Origin: Oerskovia paurometabola | Lineage (GTDB): Bacteria; Actinomycetota; Actinomycetes; Actinomycetales; Cellulomonadaceae | Reading direction: 5' to 3' | Length of the DNA stretch: 64,000 bases | NCBI RefSeq assembly: GCF_016907365.1 | Contig: NZ_JAFBBV010000001.1 | Span: 1,364,001-1,428,000 of the forward strand | Notes under the pieces: generated by a model | The model's input: only the letters and a program-made list of their open reading frames with translations | What the model was told of the DNA's origin: nothing | Databases searched by the model: none | Shown: positions 38,801-46,993 of the stretch, one piece after another | Numbering within the stretch: position 1 is the first letter of the stretch | How the letters are laid out: each line of letters starts with the position of its first letter | Made by a program: the position numbers and the translations under genes

Positions 38801-39065
38801 CACCCAGTGCGTCGCGGGCCGCGTGACCGTCACGGTCAGCGCGGTCAACGCCGGCGCAGTCCCCGCGACGGTCAGGGTCGAGACGCCGTTCGGTGCCAAG
38901 ACCTTCACGGGGGTCCTGCCGGGCAAGTCCGCCCAGCAGACGTTCGCGACCCGCCAGACGCAGGTCCCCGCCGCCACGGCCACTGTCACGGGCACGGCGA
39001 CGATCGACGGCAAGGAGGTCCGGACGGGCTACGACGTGTCGTACGCCGCGCGTGAGTGTGGCTAG
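32898..39065 (+). CDS. Secreted bifunctional alpha-amylase / pullulanase (two GH13 domains)
   Basis: 2055-residue exported starch debranching enzyme. A twin-basic N-region plus hydrophobic core ends in AVANA (cleavage near residue 38). Order: an X25-like starch module (FALVGSLQDEAGC); GH13 domain 1 with nucleophile Asp428 (GFRIDTVKH), acid/base Glu462 (GEIYD) and Asp532 (GNHDMGR); two more X25-like modules (PGSHNSEMGC, AGSFQDQLGC); a CBM48-like region (FALWAPTAKKVTLL); then a pullulanase GH13 with NWGYDP, Asp1541 (GFRFDLMGH), Glu1578 (GEGWN) and Asp1720 (DAHDNE). All six catalytic acids are present. ATG 32898 has an SD; upstream in-frame codons would spoil the signal peptide. Domain 1 should cut alpha-1,4 and domain 2 alpha-1,6 bonds. 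Confidence 0.93.
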   Translation: MPAPAPRRSSRPRRTTASLAAISVALTGLTGFTAVANAATGPAATANDAPRTFALVGSLQDEAGCAADWDPACAATELVPTGTDGVFSADFQVPAGTYEYKVAVNDSWDEAYGLNGGADNIPLVVGGPTTLRFTFDDVAKRVSLAPVGLGGAYDEATDAPIVTPPVRQPGSDEQFYFVMTDRFADGDPTNNEAGIEGGALRSGYDPTNKGFYQGGDIQGLRDQLDYIEGLGTTAIWLTPSFKNNPVQGEGENASAGYHGYWVTDFTQIDPHLGTNAELEALIDEAHAKGIKVYFDIITNHTADLIDNEQKQYSYVDQATAPYKDAAGNVFDPADHAGKDTFPAMDPATSFPYTPVVADDAKDAKVPAWLNDTTLYHNRGNSTWSGESVTYGDFDGLDDLMTENPRVVDGFVDVYQGWVDLGIDGFRIDTVKHVNFEFWETWTTEVLDYAHSKGKDDFFMFGEIYDADAAKLSPYVRRTDMSSVLDFAFQSSAASFASGNSAKGLSQLFASDDMYTTPDSSASALPTFLGNHDMGRIGYLLQTTGDAQRRDELAHDLMYLTRGQPVVYYGDEQGFAGVGDGKDKNARQSLFATQVGEYADQPLVTGETAGSQDRYDTTSPLYTHIAELSALRADNPALATGAQIERYTDSGAGVYAFSRVDRTEKVEHLVGLNNSTAAKTVGFTTLTPGATYTPLLGGDPVTAGADGTVSLTVPALGSVVLKADRTVGVESTGDVSVTVPAAGAGLTGVAPVSADVDDAAWSETSFAWRVVGSDEWQGLGTAEDTSPRVFHDVSDLAKGTLVEYRAVTVDADGDRAASSTFASVGNAVSGDEEVEPPTDIDLVTVPGSHNSEMGCAGDWAPGCEAAKLTKRADGVYAGTFDVPAGTYEYKVAINGSWDLNYGVGGAKDGSNATYTTAGGPVTFYWDPVSHDFSSTAQGPIVTVAGSFQDQLGCSAAWSPDCLGSWLRDPDGDGVYTFTTSALATGAYEGKVTHGMSWAENYGVGGVKDGQNYSFSATEGKAVTFSYVLATHVLTIEVADPPLPGTGQQAAHWVSKDLVAWPRELLAGADPATLGWTLHSAPTGGLSVADGAVVAPEGASSYSLVLDPAGLPDDVVADFPALADAVALRVTGTDGEPISVDAATAALTGQLLVAQRGGPAADAPLTATTGVQLPGVLDDLFAEGAADRTLGASIYTNGKWASFALWAPTAKKVTLLAWPGTGDAADLKTEDARQFPAERQADGTWTVDGKDADKKFGWVGARYLYEVEVFVPSTGKVETNVVTDPYSLGLTLNSTHSVVVDLDAKSTQPKVWKDTKAPVVERAVDQTIYELHVRDFSIADATVPADKRGTYLAFGEKKSAGMKHLAELADAGLTTVHLLPTFDIATIEEDRAEQSVTGDLSGFAPDGTEQQAAVSAIRGTDGFNWGYDPLHFSTPEGSYAVDAEGAARVAEFRTMVGSLHQTGLQVVLDQVFNHTAASGQDPKSVLDKVVPGYYHRQNTTTGAVETSTCCQNLATEHAMTGKLMVDSVVTWARDYKVDGFRFDLMGHHSKQNMLDVRAALDELTPKKDGVDGKAVYLYGEGWNFGEVADNALFEQATQGQLGGTGIGTFSDRLRDAVHGGSPVDGASTFTQGFGTGLATDPNGQPARAGEPGTVNDGSPDELAALGHETDLVRLGLAGNLRSFTFTTSTGETRRGDEIDYRGAPAGYADSPEEIISYVDAHDNETLFDLLTLKLPADTSMADRVRMNNVSLATTALSQTPSLWHAGTDLLRSKSLDRNSYDSGDWFNAIDWTGTENGFGKGLPLEADNGEKWPLMAPLLANPALKPVAQDIETASDNAADLLRLRSSTDLFRLGSADLVNEKVTFPDAGTGQTPGVIVMSIDDTVGADVDEELDGALVVFNASPEPVTQTVAGLAGRQYALSPVQAEGHDDVVKATTWDAATGTVTVPARTVAVLVEPRAAKVELTASARTQCVAGRVTVTVSAVNAGAVPATVRVETPFGAKTFTGVLPGKSAQQTFATRQTQVPAATATVTGTATIDGKEVRTGYDVSYAARECG

Positions 39066-39083
39066 CGCCTCCGGGTGAACGAG

Positions 39084-39140
39084 CGAGAGCGGAGCTCGTG
39101 CGCGACGTGCCGGACACGTCGCGCACGGGCTCCGCTCTCG
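39084..39140. terminator. 24-bp interrupted hairpin between convergent genes
   Basis: Outer arms 39084-39095/39129-39140 (12 bp), 2-nt internal loop, inner arms 39098-39109/39115-39126 (12 bp), 5-nt loop. It serves the amylopullulanase and aldo/keto reductase ends. Confidence 0.75.
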
Positions 39141-39153
39141 GTGCGTGCGGGGA

Positions 39154-40137
39154 CTAGACCGCGTCGAGCCGGGCCCGCACCTCCGGGTCGAGGTCCAGGT
39201 CCGCCGCCCCGAGCAGCTCGTCGAGCTGCGCGACGCTGCTCGGACCGATCACCGGGATGACCGGTACCGGGCCGCCGAGCAGCCACGCGAGCGCGACCTG
39301 GTTGGGCGTCGCGCCGATCTGCCGCGCGACGTCGTGCAGCACGCGGCGACGCTCGAGCGAGGTCGGGTGCCCGTAGCCCTCCCACAGCTCCTTGTCGTCG
39401 CGCACCATGGCGCCCTGCAGCAGCGGGGAGTAGGCCGTGACCGCGAGCGGGGGCCGCTCCTCGCTCCCCGTCGAGCGCGCGTAGTCGAGCAGCTCGGGCG
39501 AGGCCCAGTTGTGCCGGTCGGGGTCCGGGGTCGGGTAGAGGTAGCTGAGCTGCTCCTGGACCACCCCGTACGGCGCGACGCCCTGTCGCAGCGCCTCCTC
39601 GCGCGCCTCGACGACGCGCCACAGCGCGACGTTCGAGATGCCCGAGATCCCGACGGCGCCCTCGGCCTGGAGCTTGCCGAACGCCCCGACGGTCTCCGCG
39701 AGCGGGGTGTCGAGGTCGTCGACGTGCCCGTAGAGCACGTCGAGGTGGTCGACCCCGAGGTGCCGCAGACTCTCGTGCGCCTCCCAGGCGATCGTCTCCG
39801 CGGCCAGGCCCTGGTAGTTGGTCGGGGGAGTGCTGGACAGGGGCAGCGTGCGGTCCTTCTGGGCCGCGCCGAGCTTGGTCGCGATGCGGACCTGGTCGCG
39901 CGCGCCGCGGCTCACGAGCCAGCGGTTGAGCAGGTCCTCGCTGTCGCGCCCGTGCCCTCCGGCCCAGAGGCTGTAGTTGTTGGCCGTGTCGAGGAAGGTC
40001 CCGCCGGCCTCGAGGTAGCGGTCGAGGATCGCGAACGAGGTCTCCTCGTCCGTGCTGGTGCCCATGAGCATGGTGCCGAGGCAGAGTGTGCTGACGTCGA
40101 ACGACGTCCGGCCGTCGCCGAGGGTGCGGTAGCGCAT
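39154..40137 (-). CDS. Aldo/keto reductase
   Basis: NADPH-dependent carbonyl reductase, 327 residues, TIM barrel. Catalytic tetrad candidates: Asp50 and Tyr55 in FLDTANNY, Lys in IATKLG, and His in DVLYGHVDD. Cofactor-site segments are GISGISN, AYSPLLQGAM and VIPVIGPSS. SD GGAGA precedes the ATG at 40135-40137. Divergent from a MocR regulator with a shared short control region. MocR partners often act in vitamin B6 metabolism, and pyridoxal reductases belong to this superfamily, so a pyridoxal reductase is a reasonable guess, not proven. Confidence 0.88.
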   Translation of the reverse strand: MRYRTLGDGRTSFDVSTLCLGTMLMGTSTDEETSFAILDRYLEAGGTFLDTANNYSLWAGGHGRDSEDLLNRWLVSRGARDQVRIATKLGAAQKDRTLPLSSTPPTNYQGLAAETIAWEAHESLRHLGVDHLDVLYGHVDDLDTPLAETVGAFGKLQAEGAVGISGISNVALWRVVEAREEALRQGVAPYGVVQEQLSYLYPTPDPDRHNWASPELLDYARSTGSEERPPLAVTAYSPLLQGAMVRDDKELWEGYGHPTSLERRRVLHDVARQIGATPNQVALAWLLGGPVPVIPVIGPSSVAQLDELLGAADLDLDPEVRARLDAV

Positions 40138-40180
40138 GGTGGTCTCCTGCGAAGAGTGCTGCTGGTTGACGGTCTCCACG

Positions 40181-40250
40181 CTAGGAGTCGAGCGGCCTGG
40201 GTGTACGGTCCATTGGCATGGCATCTGACCAGACCAATGTGCGGCGCGAA
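40181..40250. promoter_or_regulatory. Divergent promoter/operator between AKR and mocR-type genes
   Basis: Plus strand: TACGGT (40204-40209) 8 nt before the regulator ATG at 40218. Minus strand: TAGCGT upstream of the reductase. CATTGG near 40210 and its inverse CCAATG about 30 bp on overlap the regulator start, as expected for autoregulation by a dimer. Confidence 0.5.
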
Positions 40251-41747
40251 CACGAGGCGAGGGTGCCGCCCCGCTCGCCTCGTGCGTCCGGTCCGCCCAG
40301 CCCCGGCCCGACGACGGCGCTCGCCTGGGAGACCGTCCTCGACCTGGGCACGGGGCCCGGCCCGCTCCACCGGCGGCTCGAGGACGCGGTGCGCGAGGCC
40401 GTCCACCTCGGACGCGTCCCGCCCGGGGCCGCCCTGCCCCCGAGCCGCGTGCTCGCCGACACCCTGGGCGTCTCGCGCTGGGTCGTGACCGAGGCCTACG
40501 GTCAGCTCGTCGCCGAAGGGGCACTCGAGTCCCGGACAGGGTCGGGGACCAGGGTCCCGCTCACGGCCCGGACCCACGCCTGGGCGACCGGCCCCGGGGC
40601 CCGGGCGACGCCGTCGGGCACGGGAGGGCTGCCCACCACCCGGGCCCGACTCGACCTGGGGCCGGGCGTGCCCGACCTGCGGCACGTGCCGCGCGCCCCC
40701 TGGGTCCGCGCGCTGCGCGAGGCCCTCGCCGAGGCGCCCGACGCGGACCTCGCGGCCCCCGACCCCACCGGCCATCCCGCGACGCGGGCGGCGCTCGCGG
40801 ACTACCTCGCCCGCGCCCGGCACGTGCGCGCAGGCGGGGGCGACGTCGTCGTGACGCACGGCGCCGACGACGCCATGCGGCGCGTCGCGGCGGCGCTCCA
40901 CGGGGCCGGGCACCGGGCCCTGCTCGTCGAGGACCCGAGCTGGTCGCGCCTGCGCGAGACCGCGGCCGCCGCGGGGCTCACGCCCGTGCCGGTCCCGGTC
41001 GACGGCGACGGGATCGACGTCGACGCGCTCCTCGCCGCGGCGGGCCGGACCGGTGCGCGCGCCGTGCTCGTGACGCCCGCCCACCAGTTCCCCACGGGAG
41101 CGGCCCTCTCGCCCGCGCGGCGTGAGGTGCTCGTCCGGTGGGCGCGCGACGTCGACGGGCTGGTCGTCGAGGACGACTACGACGCCGAGTTCCGCTACGA
41201 CCGTCGGCCCGTGGCCGCGATGCAAGGGCTCGCGCCCGACCGCGTGGTGCTGCTGGGCTCGCTGAGCAAGACGCTGTCGCCCGCGTTCGGGCTCGGGTGG
41301 GCGGTGCTGCCGCCGGGGTGGCGGGACCCGGTGGTCGACCGGGGCGGGGCCGGTCCGTCGACGATCGACCAGCTCGCGCTCGCGCGGTTCGTGACGTCCG
41401 GCGCGTACGAACGGCACCTGCGCGCTGCGCGGGGACGGTTCCGACGGCGCCGGCAGGTGCTCGTCGAGGCGCTCGGGAAGGCGCTGCCCGGGACGCTCGT
41501 CACGGGGATCGCCGCGGGCATGCACGCCGTGGTCGAGCTGCCGGACGGCGTCGTGGCCACGGACGTGGTGCGCGAGGCGGCGCTGCGCGAGGTCAACGTC
41601 GCGGCGGTCGAGCGGTACCGGGCGACGGCCGCCGGGCGCGACGCCGGGAGGGACCGGCTCGTCGTCGGGTACGGCAACCTCGCGGACGCGCGCGTCGAGG
41701 AGGCCGTGGCGCGGCTCGCGGCGGCGGTGCGGGCCGCGGGGAGGTAG
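40218..41747 (+). CDS. MocR/PdxR-type transcriptional regulator (GntR HTH + aminotransferase fold)
   Basis: 509 residues. Winged HTH at about 55-125 (PLHRRLEDAVREAVHLGRVPPGAALPPSRVLADTLGVSRWVVTEAYGQL region), then a fold-type I aminotransferase domain. The PLP-binding lysine lies in GSLSKTLSPAFGLGW, and the cofactor-aspartate region in VVEDDYDAEFRYD. Family members bind PLP or PLP-amino acid adducts and control B6, GABA or taurine genes. The divergent aldo/keto reductase is the likely target. No SD at the ATG; near-leaderless. Confidence 0.93.
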   Translation: MASDQTNVRREHEARVPPRSPRASGPPSPGPTTALAWETVLDLGTGPGPLHRRLEDAVREAVHLGRVPPGAALPPSRVLADTLGVSRWVVTEAYGQLVAEGALESRTGSGTRVPLTARTHAWATGPGARATPSGTGGLPTTRARLDLGPGVPDLRHVPRAPWVRALREALAEAPDADLAAPDPTGHPATRAALADYLARARHVRAGGGDVVVTHGADDAMRRVAAALHGAGHRALLVEDPSWSRLRETAAAAGLTPVPVPVDGDGIDVDALLAAAGRTGARAVLVTPAHQFPTGAALSPARREVLVRWARDVDGLVVEDDYDAEFRYDRRPVAAMQGLAPDRVVLLGSLSKTLSPAFGLGWAVLPPGWRDPVVDRGGAGPSTIDQLALARFVTSGAYERHLRAARGRFRRRRQVLVEALGKALPGTLVTGIAAGMHAVVELPDGVVATDVVREAALREVNVAAVERYRATAAGRDAGRDRLVVGYGNLADARVEEAVARLAAAVRAAGR

Positions 41748-41823
41748 GGGCGCGCGGTGCTGGCGCTGGCGCTGGCGTGGGCGGGTCGCAGGGAGGCAGG
41801 CGGTCGGTCCGTATGCTCGGGCC

Positions 41824-42531
41824 ATGGTTCGCGCGGGGGAGAACACGTCAGAGGTCAGCAGGTCGGGGACGTCGGCGTTCGCCGGCGACGACGCCGAGGC
41901 GCGAGGACCGGCTGAGCGGCGTCGCACGGTCCTCGCCCTGGTCGTCAGCGTGGTCCTCGTCGGGGTCCTGATCGGTGTCGCGGCCGTCGTCATCGGCCTG
42001 GTCGTCCCGGATGCGCCCGACCGCACGGCCGACGTCGAGGCCACCGCGCGCCGGGACGCGTTCCTCGACACCTTGGTACCTATGCCGGGAGTGGTGGACC
42101 TCGTCGAGCCTGCCAGCATGGTGCAGACCGGCTACGACGCCCGCTCCGAGATGATCGACGTCACGGTCTCCGGCACACCCGCCGAGCTCGAGGAGGTGTT
42201 TGCCGCACTGTGCGAGCACGGGGGCCGAGAAGGGGACCACGGCGCCGACTACCTCTTCGCCGTCACGACCGACGCGGCGCCCATGACCCTGCAGTGCGAA
42301 GACCCTGCCCTGGCGGGCCGCCTGGCCGCGCTCGTCGACCTTGCCCGCGACGTACCGCCGTCGACGGTCGAGGGCGTCAGGATCGCCGTCTCAGGCGCTG
42401 ACGTGTCGGTCTGGGCGCGACCCGCCCCGGAGGCGCTGCCCGAGGCCTGGCGATGGGTGTCCCCGTGGACCACGGGCGTCCTCGACCTAGGGCTCACCCC
42501 GGTCGAGGTCCGGTTGGCGCCGGAGCCGTGA
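41824..42531 (+). CDS. Hypothetical single-pass membrane protein
   Basis: 235 residues, no family recognised. A hydrophilic N-terminus of about 33 residues, one membrane helix (about 36-60) and an extracytoplasmic domain of about 170 residues. The domain holds two or three repeated-looking strands (IDVTVSGTPAELEEVFAAL and VRIAVSGADVSVWA) and two cysteines (LCEHGG and LQCEDP). Base use is slightly less GC-biased than its neighbours. TATGCT at 41812-41817 lies exactly 6 nt before the ATG, so it is probably leaderless. Confidence 0.7.
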   Translation: MVRAGENTSEVSRSGTSAFAGDDAEARGPAERRRTVLALVVSVVLVGVLIGVAAVVIGLVVPDAPDRTADVEATARRDAFLDTLVPMPGVVDLVEPASMVQTGYDARSEMIDVTVSGTPAELEEVFAALCEHGGREGDHGADYLFAVTTDAAPMTLQCEDPALAGRLAALVDLARDVPPSTVEGVRIAVSGADVSVWARPAPEALPEAWRWVSPWTTGVLDLGLTPVEVRLAPEP

Positions 42532-42562
42532 CTGCGTCGAGCGTGCAGCAGTGGCGCGCAGG

Positions 42563-43462
<900 letters not shown>

Positions 43463-43529
43463 GGTCCCAGGGTAGCCGCGCCGTCGCGCGTCCACCGGCT
43501 CCGTCCGGGCCGCGTCCGGCCGACCGCCT

Positions 43530-43669
43530 GATAGGCAACAAAGTTGTCTTCCATTGTGCAGTGCGCAACGGAGGGTGCCACGACGTGGACCGCACCGCGA
43601 ACGGCTGCATAACCTCCCGGAACCGGCGCCACCGACGACGCCGGCCCCCGAGTCGATGACGGAGTCGAT
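43530..43669 (+). promoter_or_regulatory. Promoter of the CUT1 sugar-transport operon
   Basis: -35 TGGACC (43586-43591), 18-nt spacer, -10 TAACCT (43610-43615). Upstream are two LacI-operator-like sites: TTGTGCAGTGCGCAA (near 43555, one mismatch from a palindrome) and CAACAAAGTTG (near 43533). No regulator gene adjoins. Confidence 0.5.
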
Positions 43670-44968
43670 ATGAAGAAGTCCCGCCTGGCGGCGTTCGGCG
43701 TCGCCGCCGTGCTGGCCCTGACGGCCTGCGCCCCCACCCAGTCCACGATCACCGAGGCCGAGAACGACGAGAGCACGGGCACGCTGCGCGTGTGGCTCTT
43801 CGCCGAGGTCAACCAGGACCCCAAGGCCGCGGTGGTCGACGAGGCCGTCGCGGAGTTCGAGGCCGAGCACGACGGCGTCGAGGTCGACGTCCAGTACATC
43901 CCCGTCGACACCCGCGCCGAGCGTTTCAACGCCGCGTTCAACGACCCTGCTTCGGCCCCCGACGTCGCCGAGTTCGGCAACACCGACATCGCGGCCTACG
44001 TCGCCGCGGGCGGTCTCGCGGACGTGACCAAGGAGGTCGCGGCCTGGGACGAGTCGGGCGACCTGACCCCCTCGATCGCCGCCACGACCGAGATCGACGG
44101 TGCGACCTACGGGGTCCCGTGGTTCATCGGCGTCCGCGCGCTCTACTACCGCACGGACGTCTTCTCCGAGCTGGGCCTGTCCGTCCCCGCGACGCTCGCC
44201 GAGATCGAGACCGCGGCGCGCGCGATCCGGGCCGCCAAGCCCGAGATGGTCGGTATCGCGGCGGGCGGCGCGTACCAGTACGCGGCCATGCCGTTCCTGT
44301 GGGCGGGCGGAGGAGCGCTCGCGACCCAGGGCTCCGACGGCGCGTACACCTCGGCGCTCACCACGCCCGAGTCCCGCGCGGGCGTCACGGCGTACACGAA
44401 CCTCCTCGCCGACGACATCTGCCCCTCGGCCCTGTGCGCCGAGTGGACCGGCAGCGCGAGCGTCCAGCAGTTCGTCGCGGGCACGGCGGGAATGGTCGTG
44501 GGCGGCGACTTCAACCGCAAGGCCGTCGACGAGTCGGCCGTGGGCGCCACGTACGCGATCGTCCCGCTCCCGGGCGAGAAGGCCGGCGAGATCGCCCCGG
44601 CGTTCGCGGGCGGCAACAACCTCGGCGTCTTCAAGAGCACCGAGCGCAAGTCCCTCGCGGTCGACTTCATGACGCTCCTGGGCGGGAAGAAGTACCAGGA
44701 GAAGATGTTCGACGCGATGGGCAACCTGCCCACGTTCACCGACGTCCAGGAGAAGGTCGCGGCGGCGACGCCCGCGATCGAGCCCTTCACCGAGACCCTC
44801 GCGGCGGGCACCGAGTTCGTCCCCTCGACCCCGGCGTGGACCCAGATCGACGCCCAGGGCGACATCAAGACCATGCTCCAGACCGTCGCGACGAAGCAGG
44901 CCACGGTCGAGCAGGCCACGCAGACCGCGGCCGCCGCGATGGACAAGGCGTTCTCCGAGGCCCCCTGA
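43670..44968 (+). CDS. Extracellular sugar-binding lipoprotein (family 1)
   Basis: 432-residue receptor of a CUT1-type carbohydrate importer. Signal with lipobox LALTAC near residue 21. SBP family 1 segments: GTLRVWLFAEVNQDP, FNAAFNDPASAPDVAEFGNTDIAAYVAAGGLADVT, YGVPWFIGVRALYYRTDVFSELG, and FAGGNNLGVFKST. The ligand is probably an oligosaccharide, not specifiable. First gene of a three-gene operon; its stop overlaps the next start as TGATG. Confidence 0.92.
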   Translation: MKKSRLAAFGVAAVLALTACAPTQSTITEAENDESTGTLRVWLFAEVNQDPKAAVVDEAVAEFEAEHDGVEVDVQYIPVDTRAERFNAAFNDPASAPDVAEFGNTDIAAYVAAGGLADVTKEVAAWDESGDLTPSIAATTEIDGATYGVPWFIGVRALYYRTDVFSELGLSVPATLAEIETAARAIRAAKPEMVGIAAGGAYQYAAMPFLWAGGGALATQGSDGAYTSALTTPESRAGVTAYTNLLADDICPSALCAEWTGSASVQQFVAGTAGMVVGGDFNRKAVDESAVGATYAIVPLPGEKAGEIAPAFAGGNNLGVFKSTERKSLAVDFMTLLGGKKYQEKMFDAMGNLPTFTDVQEKVAAATPAIEPFTETLAAGTEFVPSTPAWTQIDAQGDIKTMLQTVATKQATVEQATQTAAAAMDKAFSEAP

Positions 44969-45939
44969 TGACCTCGCTCACCACCGCACCGGGGGCGGGC
45001 AGCACGTCCGCCCGCCCCCCGCGTCCCGCGCGTCGCTCCCGGACCGGGACCTCCCGGCTCGAACCGTGGGCCTACCTGCTGCCGGCCGCCGCGATCCTCG
45101 TCGGCCTGCTCGGGTACCCGCTCTACCAGCTCGTCGTCACGTCGTTCTACGACTACCGCCAGGCCAACGTCACGGGCGGGGCGCCGCTCGAGTTCCTGGG
45201 TCTCGGCAACTACGCCCAGCTCTTCGGGGACGCGAAGTTCTGGACGGTCCTGCTCAACACGACGGTCTTCGCGGCCGGCTGCGTCGTCGCGACCCTCGCG
45301 CTCGGTTCGGCGCTCGCGGTCCTCGCGACCCGGGTCAGCCGGTGGGTGCGCTCGGTCCTGTTCCTCGCGGCGCTCGGCGCGTGGGCCACGCCCGCGATGA
45401 CGGGCTCCGCGGTCTGGCTCTTCCTGTTCGACCCGACGCTCGGGCTCGTCAACAAGACGTTGGTCGACGTCGGCCTGTCGGGCTTCGCGGGGCACTCGTG
45501 GACGGCCGAGAAGTGGCCGGCGTTCGCGCTCGTGGGCGCCGAGGTCGTGTGGTGCTCGTTCCCGTTCGTGCTGGTCACGGTGTATGCGGGCATCCTCGCG
45601 ATCCCGAGCGAGCTGCTCGAGGCCGCTCGCCTCGACGGTGCGTCGATGCCGCGCATCGCGCGCTCGATCATGGTCCCGATGCTGCGCCCGATCATCATCA
45701 TCGTGACGATCCAGTCGATCATCTGGGACTTCAAGGTGTTCACGCAGATCTACGTCATGACGAACGGCGGCGGGATCGGCGGGCAGAACCTCGTCCTCAA
45801 CGTGTACTCCTACCAGCAGGCGTTCGCGTCCAACCTGTACGGGCTCGGGTCGGCGATCGGCGTCGTCATGACGCTCCTGCTGCTCGGGGTCACGCTCGTC
45901 TACCTGCGCCTGCTGCGCCGATCAGGGGAGGTCCTGTGA
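44968..45939 (+). CDS. Sugar ABC transporter permease (MalF/UgpA-like)
   Basis: 323 residues, six helices after a basic N-terminal tail of about 28. The EAA coupling loop is EAARLDGASMPRIARSIMVP. Forms the heterodimeric channel with the following gene. Start ATG at 44968 inside TGATG. No ATPase gene follows, so the complex probably uses a shared MsiK-like ATPase encoded elsewhere, as is common for actinobacterial CUT1 systems. Confidence 0.93.
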   Translation: MTSLTTAPGAGSTSARPPRPARRSRTGTSRLEPWAYLLPAAAILVGLLGYPLYQLVVTSFYDYRQANVTGGAPLEFLGLGNYAQLFGDAKFWTVLLNTTVFAAGCVVATLALGSALAVLATRVSRWVRSVLFLAALGAWATPAMTGSAVWLFLFDPTLGLVNKTLVDVGLSGFAGHSWTAEKWPAFALVGAEVVWCSFPFVLVTVYAGILAIPSELLEAARLDGASMPRIARSIMVPMLRPIIIIVTIQSIIWDFKVFTQIYVMTNGGGIGGQNLVLNVYSYQQAFASNLYGLGSAIGVVMTLLLLGVTLVYLRLLRRSGEVL

Positions 45940-46925
45940 GCACCAGCGTCACCGCCGGCATGCCCGACGCCGGAGCGCCCGTCGGGCGCGGCACCTCACC
46001 GTCCGCCGTGCGGGGCACGGGCTCCCCGGACGCCGGGGCGACCACCGCGCGGGGCGGGGCGGGCGCCGCGGGTGCGCGGCGCCGTCGGGCGTGGAAGAAC
46101 CCCGGCTCGAACGCCGTGGCGCTCCTGGTCGCGCTCGTCGTCGCGTTCCCGCTCTACTGGATGGTCCTGTCGGCCCTGCGACCCAAGGCCGCGATCGACG
46201 CGGGCGACGCGTCGCTGTTCACGACGGACCTCACGCTCGACTCGTTCGTGCGGGTCCTGACGGTCAACGACTTCGGGCGGTTCTTCCTCAACTCGCTCGT
46301 CGTGGCCCTGGCCGTGGTGGTCCTCTCGACGATCTGCGCGTTCCTCGCGTCGGTCGCGCTCACGCGCTACCGGTTCCGCAGCCGTACGACGCTGCTCGTG
46401 ATCGTGCTGATCGCGCAGATGGTGCCCATCGAGGCCCTGACGATCCCGCTGTTCTTCCTGTTCCGGAACATGGGGGCGTCCGTCCCCGCGCTCGGCCTCA
46501 ACCAGCTCGGCTCGCTCGTGCTGGTGCACCTCGCGTTCTCGATCCCGTTCGCGATCTGGATGCTGCGCGGCTTCGTCGCGGCCGTCCCGGTCGAGCTCGA
46601 GGAGGCCGCGCGGATCGACGGGGCCAAGAGCTTCCGGTTCGTGCGCTCGATCCTGTTCCCGCTCGTGTTCCCGGGCGTGGTCGCGGTCAGCGTGTTCTCG
46701 TTCATCTCGACGTGGAACGACTTCCTGTTCGCCAAGACGTTCATCATCTCGGCACAGGAGAACCAGACGCTGCCCCTCGCGATCCTCACGTTCTTCAAGG
46801 ACGACCAGAACGACTGGGGCGCGATCATGGCGGGCTCGGTCATCATGACGGTGCCCGTGCTGGTCTTCTTCGTGCTCGTGCAGCGTCACCTGGTGTCCGG
46901 GCTGGCGGGGGCGGTGAAGGGCTAG
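45936..46925 (+). CDS. Sugar ABC transporter permease (MalG/UgpE-like)
   Basis: 329 residues. A long Gly/Ala/Arg-rich N-terminal tail (about 50 residues) contains a 15-bp piece of the dispersed repeat (46076-46090). Six helices follow, with the EAA loop EEAARIDGAKSFRFVRSILFP and STWNDFLFAKTFI typical of MalG-type subunits. GTG start at 45936 overlaps the previous stop as GTGA, with GGGGAGG as SD. Confidence 0.93.
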   Translation: MSTSVTAGMPDAGAPVGRGTSPSAVRGTGSPDAGATTARGGAGAAGARRRRAWKNPGSNAVALLVALVVAFPLYWMVLSALRPKAAIDAGDASLFTTDLTLDSFVRVLTVNDFGRFFLNSLVVALAVVVLSTICAFLASVALTRYRFRSRTTLLVIVLIAQMVPIEALTIPLFFLFRNMGASVPALGLNQLGSLVLVHLAFSIPFAIWMLRGFVAAVPVELEEAARIDGAKSFRFVRSILFPLVFPGVVAVSVFSFISTWNDFLFAKTFIISAQENQTLPLAILTFFKDDQNDWGAIMAGSVIMTVPVLVFFVLVQRHLVSGLAGAVKG

Positions 46926-46993
46926 GTGAGACGGTCACCATTCCACCCGCGGACGCGCACCGCGGGGTCGCCCGTTTCTGACACGATGGGACC

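Noticed and set aside
41755..41785. GCTGGC triplet repeat before the hypothetical gene as a regulatory element
   Set aside because: Only three short units in GC-rich DNA, with no symmetry or recurrence elsewhere in the window.
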